From: Paracoccaceae bacterium
GTDB lineage: Bacteria; Pseudomonadota; Alphaproteobacteria; Rhodobacterales; Rhodobacteraceae
Assembly (NCBI GenBank): GCA_026709725.1
Contig: JAPOSK010000214.1
Location: 1 to 13,308 of the forward strand
Length of the DNA stretch: 13,308 nucleotides
Direction: 5' to 3'
Within the stretch, counting starts at the first letter, position 1, and each line of letters starts with the position of its first letter. The notes beneath the pieces were generated by a model. That model was not told where the DNA came from and did no database searches. It worked only from the letters and a program-made list of their open reading frames with translations. Below are positions 1-7,262 of this stretch, piece after piece. A program made the position numbers and the translations under genes.

Positions 1-851
1 CCGGCAATCAATGGCAGTGCTGCGAAGCCCTTCAAATACGCCGGAACACCGACAGCGACTGCCGTCAGAACCGAAAGAGGACCCTGTCCACCGAGATGCG
101 CGGCCACCATCTCAGCGGGGATATAGGCGAGCATCAGACTCTCGACAAGAAATGCAAGCAGGAGCCATTTTCCCAGAAAGACCAGGGTCCCGCGAGCACT
201 TGCCAGGAACTCCGACCTGCGTGCGGCATCGCGCCAGAAGTTCCAGATAACGGGATCGGAATCATCAAGTGGGCTCAGGCCGCACCCTCCGCCCACTCCC
301 TGCCGCAATGGCGTATTGACAGGATATATTCTCAGAAGGAATTGCATGCCAAATCCTCCCAGCACACCCATCCCGAAGGCTGCAAGCGTCTTGCCGATCG
401 CGAAGTGCAGATCCAGAAGGGCGGTCGTCAGAATAAACATGGCAGGGTCCATCAGCGGGGAGGCCAGCCAGAATGCCATGACGGGTGCCAATGGCACCCC
501 CATGGCCAGGAGTGCGGCAATCAGGGGAATGACTCCGCAGGAACAAAAGGGCGAGAGCGCACCAAACAGGGCGGCAGCAACAATCATCATGACCATGCGT
601 CCCCGAAATATGCTGCCCAGATGATGTTCGATTCCAGTGGCACGGGCCGTAGCGACAGCACCGACGGAAAGGAGCAGGAAAGGCAGAATGCTCCAGAAAC
701 TCGCCATCGTCTGGATGAGACTTTGCCGCCCCTGTGCCGGATCAATCAGCCACACAGATCCCAGGAGGCATACGCTTGCCAGGAGAACCGGGTCAGGGGT
801 TCCGGCGCGCGGAACCAGAGATTGGATGGGTCTCCCCGGTATCGCCATCAT
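1..851 (-). CDS. Permease of the PF03773 (ArsP_1/DUF318) family, 3' end outside window
   Basis: A reading frame on the minus strand stays open for about 283 codons and runs off the window edge. It encodes a polytopic inner-membrane protein: hydrophobic stretches lie near residues 22-36, 50-68, 87-99, 107-140 and 153-170, with more near 220-240 and 260-280. The family signature SPFCSCGVIPL is at residues 100-110, followed by FWLASPLMDPAMF, both typical of PF03773 permeases. Characterised members export trivalent organoarsenicals (ArsP), and others are linked to metal or thiol homeostasis; the CSC motif fits a soft-metal substrate, but the substrate here is unknown. The start is the first ATG of an ATG-ATG pair, chosen because a TGA stop sits directly before it in the same frame. 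No good Shine-Dalgarno sequence is visible. No ArsR-type regulator or arsenic gene could be recognised beside it. The family is secure; the function is not. Confidence 0.85.
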   Translation of the reverse strand, partial: MMAIPGRPIQSLVPRAGTPDPVLLASVCLLGSVWLIDPAQGRQSLIQTMASFWSILPFLLLSVGAVATARATGIEHHLGSIFRGRMVMMIVAAALFGALSPFCSCGVIPLIAALLAMGVPLAPVMAFWLASPLMDPAMFILTTALLDLHFAIGKTLAAFGMGVLGGFGMQFLLRIYPVNTPLRQGVGGGCGLSPLDDSDPVIWNFWRDAARRSEFLASARGTLVFLGKWLLLAFLVESLMLAYIPAEMVAAHLGGQGPLSVLTAVAVGVPAYLKGFAALPLIA

Positions 852-1394
852 TCAACCCATATCCACAGGATACACTTGGAGCACAAGCCGCGGACAATCC
901 GCCTTCATGGACCTGACACAACAGTGATCAACGGTACAGCAACTGCAAGTCAGATATACAACCGGCCATCGCACGACAGGGCCGCTCTTTCAAAAGGATC
1001 TCCTGCCGCTGGAGAGCGTTATACCACAGGACCTGCATCAACAAGTACGGCGGGATGCCAAATTCCGTTCCCGATTGCCCGAATCCGCCAACGGGGCCGG
1101 TTCGCCCGATTCGTCAGATATGTCCGATTGCAGCAATTTTTGTGCAAGGCGGGAAACGGTGCAGGGTTCATGAGGACCCACTCCGTTTCTGCCGGACGAT
1201 TTTGTCACCGGGGAGACCAGAGCCCACAACCGCAAGGATAGATCGGGGAATACCTCTCTCCTCACGCCACTCCGACCGTATAGCAGGGATCGTCCTCAGG
1301 GGGAGTGTGGCAGAGTGTCAACCCTCTTCATGCACTCCGGCAAGAGTTTTCAGCAAGACGGCTTCCTGATCTCGGGGTGATCTTCCCGCCCCCG
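852..1394. other. 543-bp spacer without a recognisable gene
   Basis: No frame here gives a protein I recognise. The long plus-strand frame that crosses it is antisense to the permease and reads as low-complexity shadow. On the minus strand a short frame of about 35-40 codons ends with a TGA (852-854) that directly abuts the permease ATG. It is rich in cysteine (CSCC, then DHCC, then a further C) and could begin at a GTG near 973. It might be a leader peptide or the tail of a decayed metal-sensing regulator, but I have no homology to support either. Another minus-strand frame at 1038-1265 (75 codons) shows no family motif. Confidence 0.35.
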
Positions 1395-1414
1395 CTATCT
1401 CCCGGCGGGGCGGG
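1385..1414 (-). terminator. GC-rich hairpin at the 3' end of the ATPase pseudogene
   Basis: The plus strand reads CCCGCCCC at 1385-1392 and GGGGCGGG at 1407-1414, a perfect 8-bp stem with a 14-nt loop. The stop codon of the decayed ATPase gene (1395-1397) lies in the loop. No run of T follows on either strand, so it is at best a weak intrinsic terminator; it may be only a GC-rich palindrome. Confidence 0.3.
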
Positions 1415-2679
1415 ATGCAGTCTCAAGCCGCCCGGCTGCAACCAGATGCGTCCGGAAAGAAGGGATTGGGGCAGTGATGGTCCCGTCCGGCATCGTCTGC
1501 AGGGCCCCTTGGTGAATGAGATGGTCAGCCATCAGGTCTGCATCCATGCCTTTCGGAAGGCACCACTGCCGTCCGGGACATGCCTCCTCATATGCCATGA
1601 TGGAATTGATTATATCAAACCGCCGCTGACCCGGCATCAGATCACGCATCACAGCGGCCACGAGGGAGAGGGATGTCTGCATTGCTGGCGATTGCTGGCC
1701 CTGGTAGTAGTGGATGCGGCTTTCTGCTGCCTCTGCCTCAATCTGTTCCCAGTCCACACATGCAAGATCTCCCTCTGTCGCCAGCACTGCACGGCCCAGG
1801 GCCCGGAGGGCAAAGTGGAGATGTCGGGGCCAACCCTCGCAAGGCTCGGCCAGATGGGCAAGGGATGCATCATGACTCCCGCGGTCCATACCGAAATGGA
1901 CACAGAAGCCATGCATGAGGGATATGGCATCAGACGCGGGCAGGGCCCCAATAGGGTGGATCGTGAGGCCACGGGTGAGACCCATGGCAGCCATGCGGTC
2001 CGCGGTATCGCTGAGACCGGCGAGGACAAGGGTGAGGGGAAGGTTGCAGCCGTCATGGATGTCCTGAAACAGCTTCGCTAGCGGGTCCTCATTATCCCGC
2101 TTGAAACGCTGGGCCTCATCAATCGCGACGACGATGGGGTTCACAATCCCGGTGCCAGCCTCCAGCCCCCGGGTCCAGTCCCGGAAGGCGGTCAGAGTGG
2201 GTTGGGGGTCTGTATCCCATGACGCCAGCGCGCCTTTCCACAGTGCGGGTCCGGGTATAGCGGGAGAGGAATGCAGGTGCCGCATCGGGATTGACCAGTC
2301 GGGCCAGGGGGAAGAGGATGTCGGCGGGGCCGACAATGCGACCGGAGCCAAGGACGAGGATACGGGGAGTGGGGGTATGGGACAATGATGATTGGGGAGA
2401 GGATGCCCCGCTTGAAGATGACTGTGTTCGCGATTGCAGTGCGGCCAGGATGGAGCTCTTGCCGGCACCCGGGGCACCCTGGAGGATGCGGGTGGCACCG
2501 GGGAGCTGATGGTTGGCAATCACCTAGGACTCGTGGGCAATGTCAAGGATGTCCTGGAGAATATCACCCCGACCAACAAAGACCGGAGGGAGAGTTTTCT
2601 CACCGCGCCTTGTGAACTGTTCCAGTGCTTCCTTCCTGAACACGGTCTGTTCTCCCCCGCTGGCTTCATCCCCTCTCAT
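1395..2679 (-). pseudogene. Decayed AAA-type ATPase (P-loop ATP-binding protein)
   Basis: Three pieces on the minus strand together make one ATPase of about 425 residues. Piece one starts at the ATG at 2679 and reads 51 codons, including KEALEQF and PPVFVGRGDILQDIL, the N-terminal pattern of AAA proteins in this group. It is cut by a TAG at 2524-2526. The same frame then continues with the Walker A motif GAPGAGKSS and the segment RIVGPADILFPLARLVNPD. Near 2225-2260 the sense shifts to another frame (+1 relative to the reading direction), which supplies Walker B as VVAIDEAQ, then LTLVLAGLSD (sensor-1-like) and a long alpha-helical C-terminal half ending at 1395. Neither the stop nor the shift alone leaves a complete ATPase. 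An apparent 374-codon ORF beginning at 2519 is not an intact gene: its first ~90 residues are an out-of-frame Pro/Ser/His-rich reading of the Walker A region. The original function is not recognisable beyond nucleotide binding. Confidence 0.85.
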
Positions 2680-3149
2680 ATCTCAACCCCCGCTACAGGA
2701 ATCCGTGTGTGAGTGCCACTGGGAAGCATTATCAATCCATTGATCATTGACTGATGCAGTCTTCACATGATCTCGACTGATAACCCTCACACTCACAGAA
2801 TTTTTACCTTTCGTGGTCAATCCTCTCACATTCATTCAGCATTGTCTGGGACAATTCCTCATGGGGCGACCATGCCAAATCAGTGTTGGCATAACCTGGT
2901 CTTTACGCCCAAATTTGGCATGGTTTATCCCCTCGGGAGCCTCACTGGTGTGTGCAGGCCCCACCTTGCCGCTGTTTAATCCCGGAGTGTTGTTCCCCTG
3001 ACTGGAATTGGGGGATAAATCCTGTGCTCTGCACATCGAATGCAGGCAATTCGACCAAAAATCGTGATATGGAGAGAAATTTGTGGGGGGTTCGGGAAGA
3101 GAGGTTTACGAAAGTTGTCAAGTTTTTCTGGAGAAAAGAGGAGAGATCA
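2680..3149. other. 470-bp spacer between the ATPase pseudogene and the lyase
   Basis: This is the divergent upstream region of both neighbours. No frame resembles a known protein. It is more AT-rich than the flanking genes and carries small dyads: ATCAAT-CC-ATTGAT at 2731-2744 and the inverted-repeat cluster at 2870-2923 described separately. An ATG-initiated frame from 2952 continues into the lyase, but its first 66 codons resemble no part of that family and are treated as upstream sequence. I found no convincing -35/-10 pair. Confidence 0.4.
2870..2923. promoter_or_regulatory. Three-part inverted repeat, possible operator upstream of the lyase
   Basis: CCATGCCAAAT at 2870-2880 is the exact reverse complement of ATTTGGCATGG at 2913-2923, an 11-bp repeat with a 32-bp gap. 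A third element, TTGGCAT at 2886-2892, lies between and also pairs with the first copy (ATGCCAA at 2872-2878, 7-nt loop). One forward and two reverse sites spaced about 11-27 bp apart resemble an array of regulator binding sites, or two alternative hairpins. It lies about 230 bp upstream of the lyase start. The regulator is unknown. Confidence 0.4.
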
Positions 3150-4004
3150 ATGCGAGGAAAGCGACGTTCAGCACTCTATGTTCCTGGTACAAATGAACGT
3201 GCCTTGGCCAAAATCGGCAGTTTGCCGACGGACATGATCATACTGGATCTTGAAGACTCGATCGCACCATCCCGGAAAGCCGAGGCCCGTGACAGAATTC
3301 TTGACTTTGGCCGGGATCATGTGGACCGGCAGCGTGAATTCATATTGCGGCTGAATGCAGCCGATACGCCCTTTTGGCGGCAGGATCTTGCAATACTGGC
3401 GGGGTGCTCACTGCGTGCTGTCCTGCTTCCCAAAATCCGAACTGCAGAGGATGCAGGCCGTCAGTTGCGGGAGATTGAGAGTGTGGTCCCGGGATGCGGC
3501 GTCTGGTTCATGATGGAGACACCGGAATCGGTGTTCAATGCCCTGTCAATTGCCGCAGTCCGGCGGCACCATGAAAACGTTCAGGGGTTTGTTGTCGGGA
3601 CCAATGATCTGGCAAAGGACGCAGAGATTCAGCCGGATCGCAACCGGACCTATCTTGTATCATGGCTCATGCAGATTGTTCTTGCCGCCAAGGCATTTGA
3701 GCTTGATGTCATTGATGGGGTCTACAACGACATTGCCGATGCAGAGGGATTCCGGCTTGAAGCACTCCAGGGCAGAGCCATGGGAATGACAGGTAAATCC
3801 CTGATCCATCCAAACCAGATCGTGCCCACCAATGATATCTACTCACCTTCAAGGGATGAGATTGACAGGGCACGGCGGATTGTTGATGCATTCGCCGGAG
3901 AGGATGGTGATGATCGGGGTGTCCTGACGCTTGATGGGAAAATGGTCGAACGATTGCATCTTGTGCAGGCAGAGAAGGTTCTCGCGCGTGCGGGCGAGTT
4001 GTGA
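3150..4004 (+). CDS. HpcH/HpaI aldolase / citrate lyase family CoA-ester lyase
   Basis: This 284-residue protein belongs to the CitE/malyl-CoA lyase branch of the HpcH/HpaI TIM-barrel enzymes. These use a divalent metal to cleave or hydrolyse (hydroxy)acyl-CoA esters such as citryl-, malyl- or citramalyl-CoA. Family marks are ALYVPGTNERAL at residues 8-19, ILDLEDSIAP at 31-40, a conserved LRLN at 66-69, the acidic metal ligands in MMETP (Glu123) and GTNDLAKD (Asp153), KSLIHPNQ in the last third, and a C-terminal DGKMVE helix. The length fits CitE-like and (3S)-malyl-CoA thioesterase (Mcl2-like) proteins better than the longer malyl-CoA lyase. The start at 3150 is preceded by AGAGGAGAG at suitable spacing; an upstream ATG at 2952 would add 66 unrelated residues. 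No partner citrate-lyase subunit genes lie beside it, so a citrate lyase complex is unlikely. Exact substrate is unresolved. Confidence 0.85.
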   Translation: MRGKRRSALYVPGTNERALAKIGSLPTDMIILDLEDSIAPSRKAEARDRILDFGRDHVDRQREFILRLNAADTPFWRQDLAILAGCSLRAVLLPKIRTAEDAGRQLREIESVVPGCGVWFMMETPESVFNALSIAAVRRHHENVQGFVVGTNDLAKDAEIQPDRNRTYLVSWLMQIVLAAKAFELDVIDGVYNDIADAEGFRLEALQGRAMGMTGKSLIHPNQIVPTNDIYSPSRDEIDRARRIVDAFAGEDGDDRGVLTLDGKMVERLHLVQAEKVLARAGEL

Positions 4005-4071
4005 TACCGTCCATCTGGCAGGTCGACCGTTCTCATGGAGAAGGTTCTCGCGCGTGCGGGCGAGTTGTGAT
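3972..4071 (+). repeat. 34-bp direct repeat copying the 3' end of the lyase gene
   Basis: The last 33 bases of the lyase gene plus one following base (3972-4005) recur without mismatch at 4038-4071. The unit begins GAGAAGGTTCTCGCG and ends GAGTTGTGAT, so the codons for EKVLARAGEL and the stop codon are present twice. The offset of 66 bp is a multiple of three, so the second copy is in the same frame as the gene but lies beyond its stop. Each unit contains the small palindrome GAGAAGGTTCTC. It looks like a partial tandem duplication of the gene end. Confidence 0.9.
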
Positions 4072-4160
4072 CGTGGATGGCCGTGATTGATGTCCTGTTT
4101 TTGGTTCCCCGTGTCACCATGAAATCCGGCGGTCCACCATCCCACCGTCACTGAATCGAT

Positions 4161-4178
4161 GTCCCCGTGCACGGGGAC
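4161..4178. repeat. Perfect 18-bp palindrome
   Basis: GTCCCCGTGCACGGGGAC is identical to its own reverse complement. It resembles the stem of some type I-E CRISPR repeats, but only one copy exists in the window and there are no cas genes. It could act as a two-fold symmetric protein site or fold as a hairpin. No T-run follows. Confidence 0.5.
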
Positions 4179-4215
4179 GGGCGATGAGATCGGGCGCCCC
4201 GCCCGGAAGGGCCGG

Positions 4216-4252
4216 GATTCAGGGGCTGAACAGGGTTCCTGTGCCCTGAATC
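4216..4252. ncRNA. Nested stem-loop, possible structured RNA element
   Basis: GATTCAGGG at 4216-4224 pairs perfectly with CCCTGAATC at 4244-4252. Inside this 9-bp stem a second stem forms from ACAGG (4230-4234) and CCTGT (4238-4242) with loop GTT. The two coaxial stems with a small asymmetric bulge look like an RNA fold rather than a simple palindrome. Whether it is transcribed is unknown. Confidence 0.3.
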
Positions 4253-4440
4253 AGGCAGGATCCGTGATGCTGACCCGGAGTCTGTGACCGTTCGGGCGGG
4301 GGACCGGTTTCCGCAGATCGGCCCGGGGTGTGCGTGCGCCCGGACCATGGAGCTGGCCGGGTCCTGCTGAAAGGCCTCAGATGGCGGCATGGAGGGCTCT
4401 GTGACATTCCCTGATTTCTGCCATGAAAGGATCAGGAAAA

Positions 4441-4473
4441 CCCCGCCCCCGACATTGACCCGCAATGGCGGGG
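4441..4473. repeat. Nested inverted repeat (GC-rich hairpin)
   Basis: CCCCGCC at 4441-4447 pairs with GGCGGGG at 4467-4473. Within the loop, CATTG at 4453-4457 can pair with CAATG at 4463-4467, extending the fold, although the last base is shared with the outer stem. No T-run follows, so a terminator role is not supported. Confidence 0.4.
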
Positions 4474-4608
4474 CAGGCGTGTACCGCAGGGCGCCGATGG
4501 GAATGGATGCGTGTTCTTTATGGTTTTGGGGAAATACCTGAAAATCATGTCTTTGACGGAGTCGGGCCGGGTCAGACCACAGGCAGGTGGGAGAGTGTGG
4601 GCCGGGCC

Positions 4609-4627
4609 ATAAATTTATTGAATTAAA
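4609..4627. promoter_or_regulatory. AT-rich element upstream of ald
   Basis: A 19-bp stretch made almost only of A and T stands out in GC-rich surroundings, about 57 bp before the ald start. It begins with the perfect palindrome ATAAATTTAT (4609-4618) and continues TGAATTAAA. It may contain the promoter -10 region or a site for an Lrp/AsnC-type regulator, which commonly control alanine dehydrogenase genes. The sequence alone does not decide. Confidence 0.35.
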
Positions 4628-4683
4628 GCCAGTGAACGCCTACAACCCGATCAGGACTTTGCAGGGCTGGGGGAGAGAGCGAC

Positions 4684-5802
4684 ATGCTTATCGGAGTTCC
4701 AAGGGAAATCAAGGACCATGAGTACAGGGTTGGACTGACACCCGAGTCGGTCCATGAGATCGTCGCAGTGGATCATACCGTTATCGTCGAGACCAATGCC
4801 GGACAGGGTATCGGTTCTGATGATGAAGCCTATATCGGGGCAGGCGCAGAGATCGCACCATCCGCCGAAGAGGTCTTCGACCGCTGTGACATGATTATCA
4901 AGGTCAAGGAACCGCAGGCGGTCGAGCGCGCCATGCTGCGTGAAGACCAGATTCTGTTCACCTATCTGCACCTTGCGCCGGACGCGGAACAGACTGCGGA
5001 CCTCGTGAAGTCCGGTGCCATCTGCATTGCATATGAGACGGTTACTGATGGTGATGGCGGACTGCCGCTGTTGCGCCCGATGAGTCAGGTTGCGGGCCGG
5101 ATGTCGATTCAGGCTGGTGCCGGTGCTCTTGAGAAAGCCCGTGGTGGACGGGGTGTGCTCCTTGGCGGTGTTCCGGGGGTCAAGCCGGGCAGGGTGGTTA
5201 TTCTCGGTGGTGGTGTTGTCGGCTTCAATGCAGCCCAGATGGCTGCCGGGATGCAGGCGGATGTCATGATCCTTGACAGGAATCCGGTCGTTCTGGAATC
5301 CCTGAATACGCATTTCGGTGCTGCTGCAAAAACGGCCTTTTCGACACAAGCGGTGCTGAGGGAAGCGGTTCTGGCGGCCGATCTGGTCATTGGCGCAGTT
5401 CTGATCCCGGGGGCATCAACGCCAAAACTCGTCACGCGCAGTCTGGTCAGTGAGATGAAGCCGGGAGCGGTCATCGTCGATGTTGCGGTTGATCAGGGGG
5501 GCTGTTTTGCAACAACCAGAGCCACCACTCATGCCGATCCGACTTATGTGGTTGATGAAGTCGTGCACTATTGCGTTGCGAACATGCCGGGTGCGGTGGC
5601 ACGGACTTCAACCTATGCGCTGAACAATGTGACCGTCCCGCATGCACTGGCAATCGCCAACCACGGCTGGCGGCAGGCACTCTCGTTCAATCGCCATCTG
5701 CTGGCGGGTCTGAATGTGATTCGCGGGACAGTGACCTACAGGGCAGTGGCTGATGAGTTGGGGTATGACTATGTTGCTCCGGAGCACTGGATCATCGGTT
5801 GA
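4684..5802 (+). CDS. ald: Alanine dehydrogenase (EC 1.4.1.1)
   Basis: Catalyses the reversible NAD-dependent oxidative deamination of L-alanine to pyruvate and ammonia in the cytosol. The 372-residue length is normal for the family. The key residues are at the positions known from characterised enzymes: Arg15 and Lys75 for substrate binding (EYRVG; IKVKEP), catalytic His96 in TYLHLAPD, and Asp270 in VAVDQGGCF. The Rossmann dinucleotide loop GGGVVG is at 175-180, with Asp198 at the end of the next strand selecting NAD. The N-terminal MLIGVPREIK is typical. The ATG is preceded by GGGGAGAGA at good spacing. The gene is monocistronic as far as seen: a long spacer lies upstream and a convergent guanine deaminase gene 29 bp downstream. 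The AT-rich element at 4609-4627 is a candidate control site. Confidence 0.97.
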   Translation: MLIGVPREIKDHEYRVGLTPESVHEIVAVDHTVIVETNAGQGIGSDDEAYIGAGAEIAPSAEEVFDRCDMIIKVKEPQAVERAMLREDQILFTYLHLAPDAEQTADLVKSGAICIAYETVTDGDGGLPLLRPMSQVAGRMSIQAGAGALEKARGGRGVLLGGVPGVKPGRVVILGGGVVGFNAAQMAAGMQADVMILDRNPVVLESLNTHFGAAAKTAFSTQAVLREAVLAADLVIGAVLIPGASTPKLVTRSLVSEMKPGAVIVDVAVDQGGCFATTRATTHADPTYVVDEVVHYCVANMPGAVARTSTYALNNVTVPHALAIANHGWRQALSFNRHLLAGLNVIRGTVTYRAVADELGYDYVAPEHWIIG

Positions 5803-5832
5803 AATCCGGGCGATCGTGCCTGCCGCCGGATT
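5803..5832. terminator. Hairpin between convergent ald and guaD
   Basis: AATCCGG at 5803-5809 pairs with CCGGATT at 5826-5832, filling the whole gap between two convergent genes; the arms touch the two stop codons. A symmetric stem in this place may serve transcripts from both strands. There is no T-run, and the 16-nt loop is long, so terminator strength is doubtful. Confidence 0.35.
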
Positions 5833-7130
5833 CAGCCCCTGTTGATCCGGCGGCCTGCGATCCAGACATCAAGAATGGCACGATCATCCCCCATCATGAT
5901 GGTTGGAAACAGCAACTCCCAGATGTCGTCTGCATGATTGGCGGCGGCCTCAATATCGGGGCGGGAGTGGGGATCAATGATGACGAGGTCGGCTTCGAGG
6001 CCAGGGGCCAGATTGCCGATATGCATTTGCATCTGCAGTATGGTGGCATTGCCGATGGTCGCAAGCCAGAGGAGTTGGGCAGGGTGGAGCGGAGCGTTGG
6101 TCAATTGACTGATTTCATATGCGGCAGCCATCGTGTGCAGCATGGAGAACGACGATCCGCCGCCAATGTCAGTGGCGAGGCCGACAGGCAGACCGGCGGC
6201 TTTCGCAGCGCGAACGGGGAGAAGCCCGGAACCGATGAACATGTTTGAGGTCGGGCAGTGAATAATGGCACCACCGGACTCCCGCAGGCGTGCTTTTTCA
6301 CGGTCCGCAAGATGGATCGCATGGCCATAGAGGCCACCCGCACCGAGAAGTCCAAAATGTTCGTAGATATGCAGATAGTCGGAGAAGTTCGGGTAGAGCG
6401 TGCGGACCCAGTCAATCTCCTCGCGTTGCTCGGAGAGGTGAGTCTGCATCAGGCATTCGGGATGCTCGGCCCAAAGGGTTCCAAGTGCAGCCAGTTGATC
6501 CGGCGAGGATGTTGGTGCAAAGCGCGGTGTGATTGCATAGGTCAGCCGGCCGACTCCATGCCACCTGTCGATGAGGGATTTGCTGTTGTCGTAAGCTGAT
6601 TGGGGCGTGTCCTGCAGGGCAGTGGGGACATTCCGGTCCATACAGGTCAGACCACCCGCGACCCGCAGATTCTGCGTATGGCATTCGGTCATGATGGCAT
6701 CAGCGCTTGCAGGGTGACTGGTGCAGAATGTTGAGAAACTGGTCGTGCCATTGCTCAGGATAGTCCTGACGAATTGCCGGGCAATGCTGCGGGCATATGC
6801 TTCGCTGTCGAATTTTGACTCTTCCGGGAATGTGTACCGTTGAAGCCAGTCGATCAGCCGTGCCCCCCAACTGCCGATAATGGCCGTTTGCGGGTAGTGG
6901 ACATGAGCATCGATAAATCCGGCTGTCACGATGGCGGTTCCGTAGTCCCTGACTGTGGCCGCGGGGTGGGTTTTGCGCAGGTGGTCGGCTGAACCGAGAT
7001 CGGCAATCCTGCCGTTTGCGATCAGGACAGCACCATGGGGATCATGTCTCGCAGCCTCGGCAGGGGATCCAAGAAAGGGATCACCGGTGAATGACAGGGT
7101 CTGGCCGAGCAGGAGTGTGGATGATGACAT
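5832..7130 (-). CDS. guaD: Guanine deaminase (EC 3.5.4.3)
   Basis: Hydrolyses guanine to xanthine and ammonia, a step of purine salvage and catabolism. The 432-residue protein is an amidohydrolase-superfamily enzyme with the usual length of bacterial guanine deaminases. The zinc-binding pair is His76 and His78 in GFIDAHVHYPQ; the further metal/catalytic residues are His231 in MQTHLSE, His270 in YGHAIHL and Asp321 in ATDIGGGSSFSML. The DAHVHYPQ and GGGSSFSM forms are specific to guanine deaminases rather than to cytosine deaminases or SAH deaminases. The start at 7130 gives the expected N-terminus, but no Shine-Dalgarno sequence is visible before it. It is divergent from mgtE with a 132-bp spacer and convergent with ald. 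No xanthine dehydrogenase or purine transporter gene is in view. Confidence 0.93.
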   Translation of the reverse strand: MSSSTLLLGQTLSFTGDPFLGSPAEAARHDPHGAVLIANGRIADLGSADHLRKTHPAATVRDYGTAIVTAGFIDAHVHYPQTAIIGSWGARLIDWLQRYTFPEESKFDSEAYARSIARQFVRTILSNGTTSFSTFCTSHPASADAIMTECHTQNLRVAGGLTCMDRNVPTALQDTPQSAYDNSKSLIDRWHGVGRLTYAITPRFAPTSSPDQLAALGTLWAEHPECLMQTHLSEQREEIDWVRTLYPNFSDYLHIYEHFGLLGAGGLYGHAIHLADREKARLRESGGAIIHCPTSNMFIGSGLLPVRAAKAAGLPVGLATDIGGGSSFSMLHTMAAAYEISQLTNAPLHPAQLLWLATIGNATILQMQMHIGNLAPGLEADLVIIDPHSRPDIEAAANHADDIWELLFPTIMMGDDRAILDVWIAGRRINRG

Positions 7131-7262
7131 GATTCAGGCGACCGGGGCCGTGGATGTGCGGAGAGGGAGGCCGGGAATTGAGACTGCGTGAACTGTAATC
7201 ATGGGTCAAAATGCTTTACGTGTCGAGTGTGATGATGACATGATGACTGGATGGAGATCGGA

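Larger units (their letters stand above)
4072..4683. other. Long spacer with GC-rich hairpins upstream of ald
   Basis: No frame in this spacer gives a recognisable protein. It divides into a GC-rich part (about 4140-4480) holding at least three well-formed inverted repeats, listed separately, and a more AT-rich promoter-proximal part ending in the ald ribosome binding site. Further weak dyads are seen near 4321-4342 (CCGGG with CCCGG). The spacing and number of hairpins would suit an untranslated structured RNA or a cluster of terminators and repeats. It matches no riboswitch class that I can recognise. Confidence 0.4.

Noticed and set aside
625..635. tRNA T-loop-like sequence (GTTCGATTCC)
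   Set aside because: It lies inside the permease coding sequence, and no acceptor stem or anticodon arm can be folded around it.
96..1241. 381-codon plus-strand ORF
   Set aside because: It is antisense to a permease with a clear family signature, has low-complexity polar composition and no known motif.
1305..2081. 258-codon plus-strand ORF
   Set aside because: It is antisense to the ATPase pseudogene, whose Walker B and sensor-like motifs are evident on the other strand; no motif of its own.
1395..2519. 374-codon minus-strand ORF as an intact gene
   Set aside because: Its first ~90 residues are an out-of-frame reading of the Walker A region; only the C-terminal part is genuine ATPase sequence.
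2952..3149. N-terminal extension of the lyase from an ATG at 2952
   Set aside because: The 66 extra residues do not resemble the family, and a good ribosome site precedes the ATG at 3150.
4161..4178. CRISPR array
   Set aside because: Only one palindrome copy, no spacer-repeat pattern and no cas genes.
4651..5349. 232-codon minus-strand ORF
   Set aside because: It is antisense to alanine dehydrogenase, which has all its catalytic residues.
7131..7262. Mg2+-sensing riboswitch before mgtE
   Set aside because: The spacer is only about 130 bp, is shared with divergent guaD, and shows no M-box-like set of stems.
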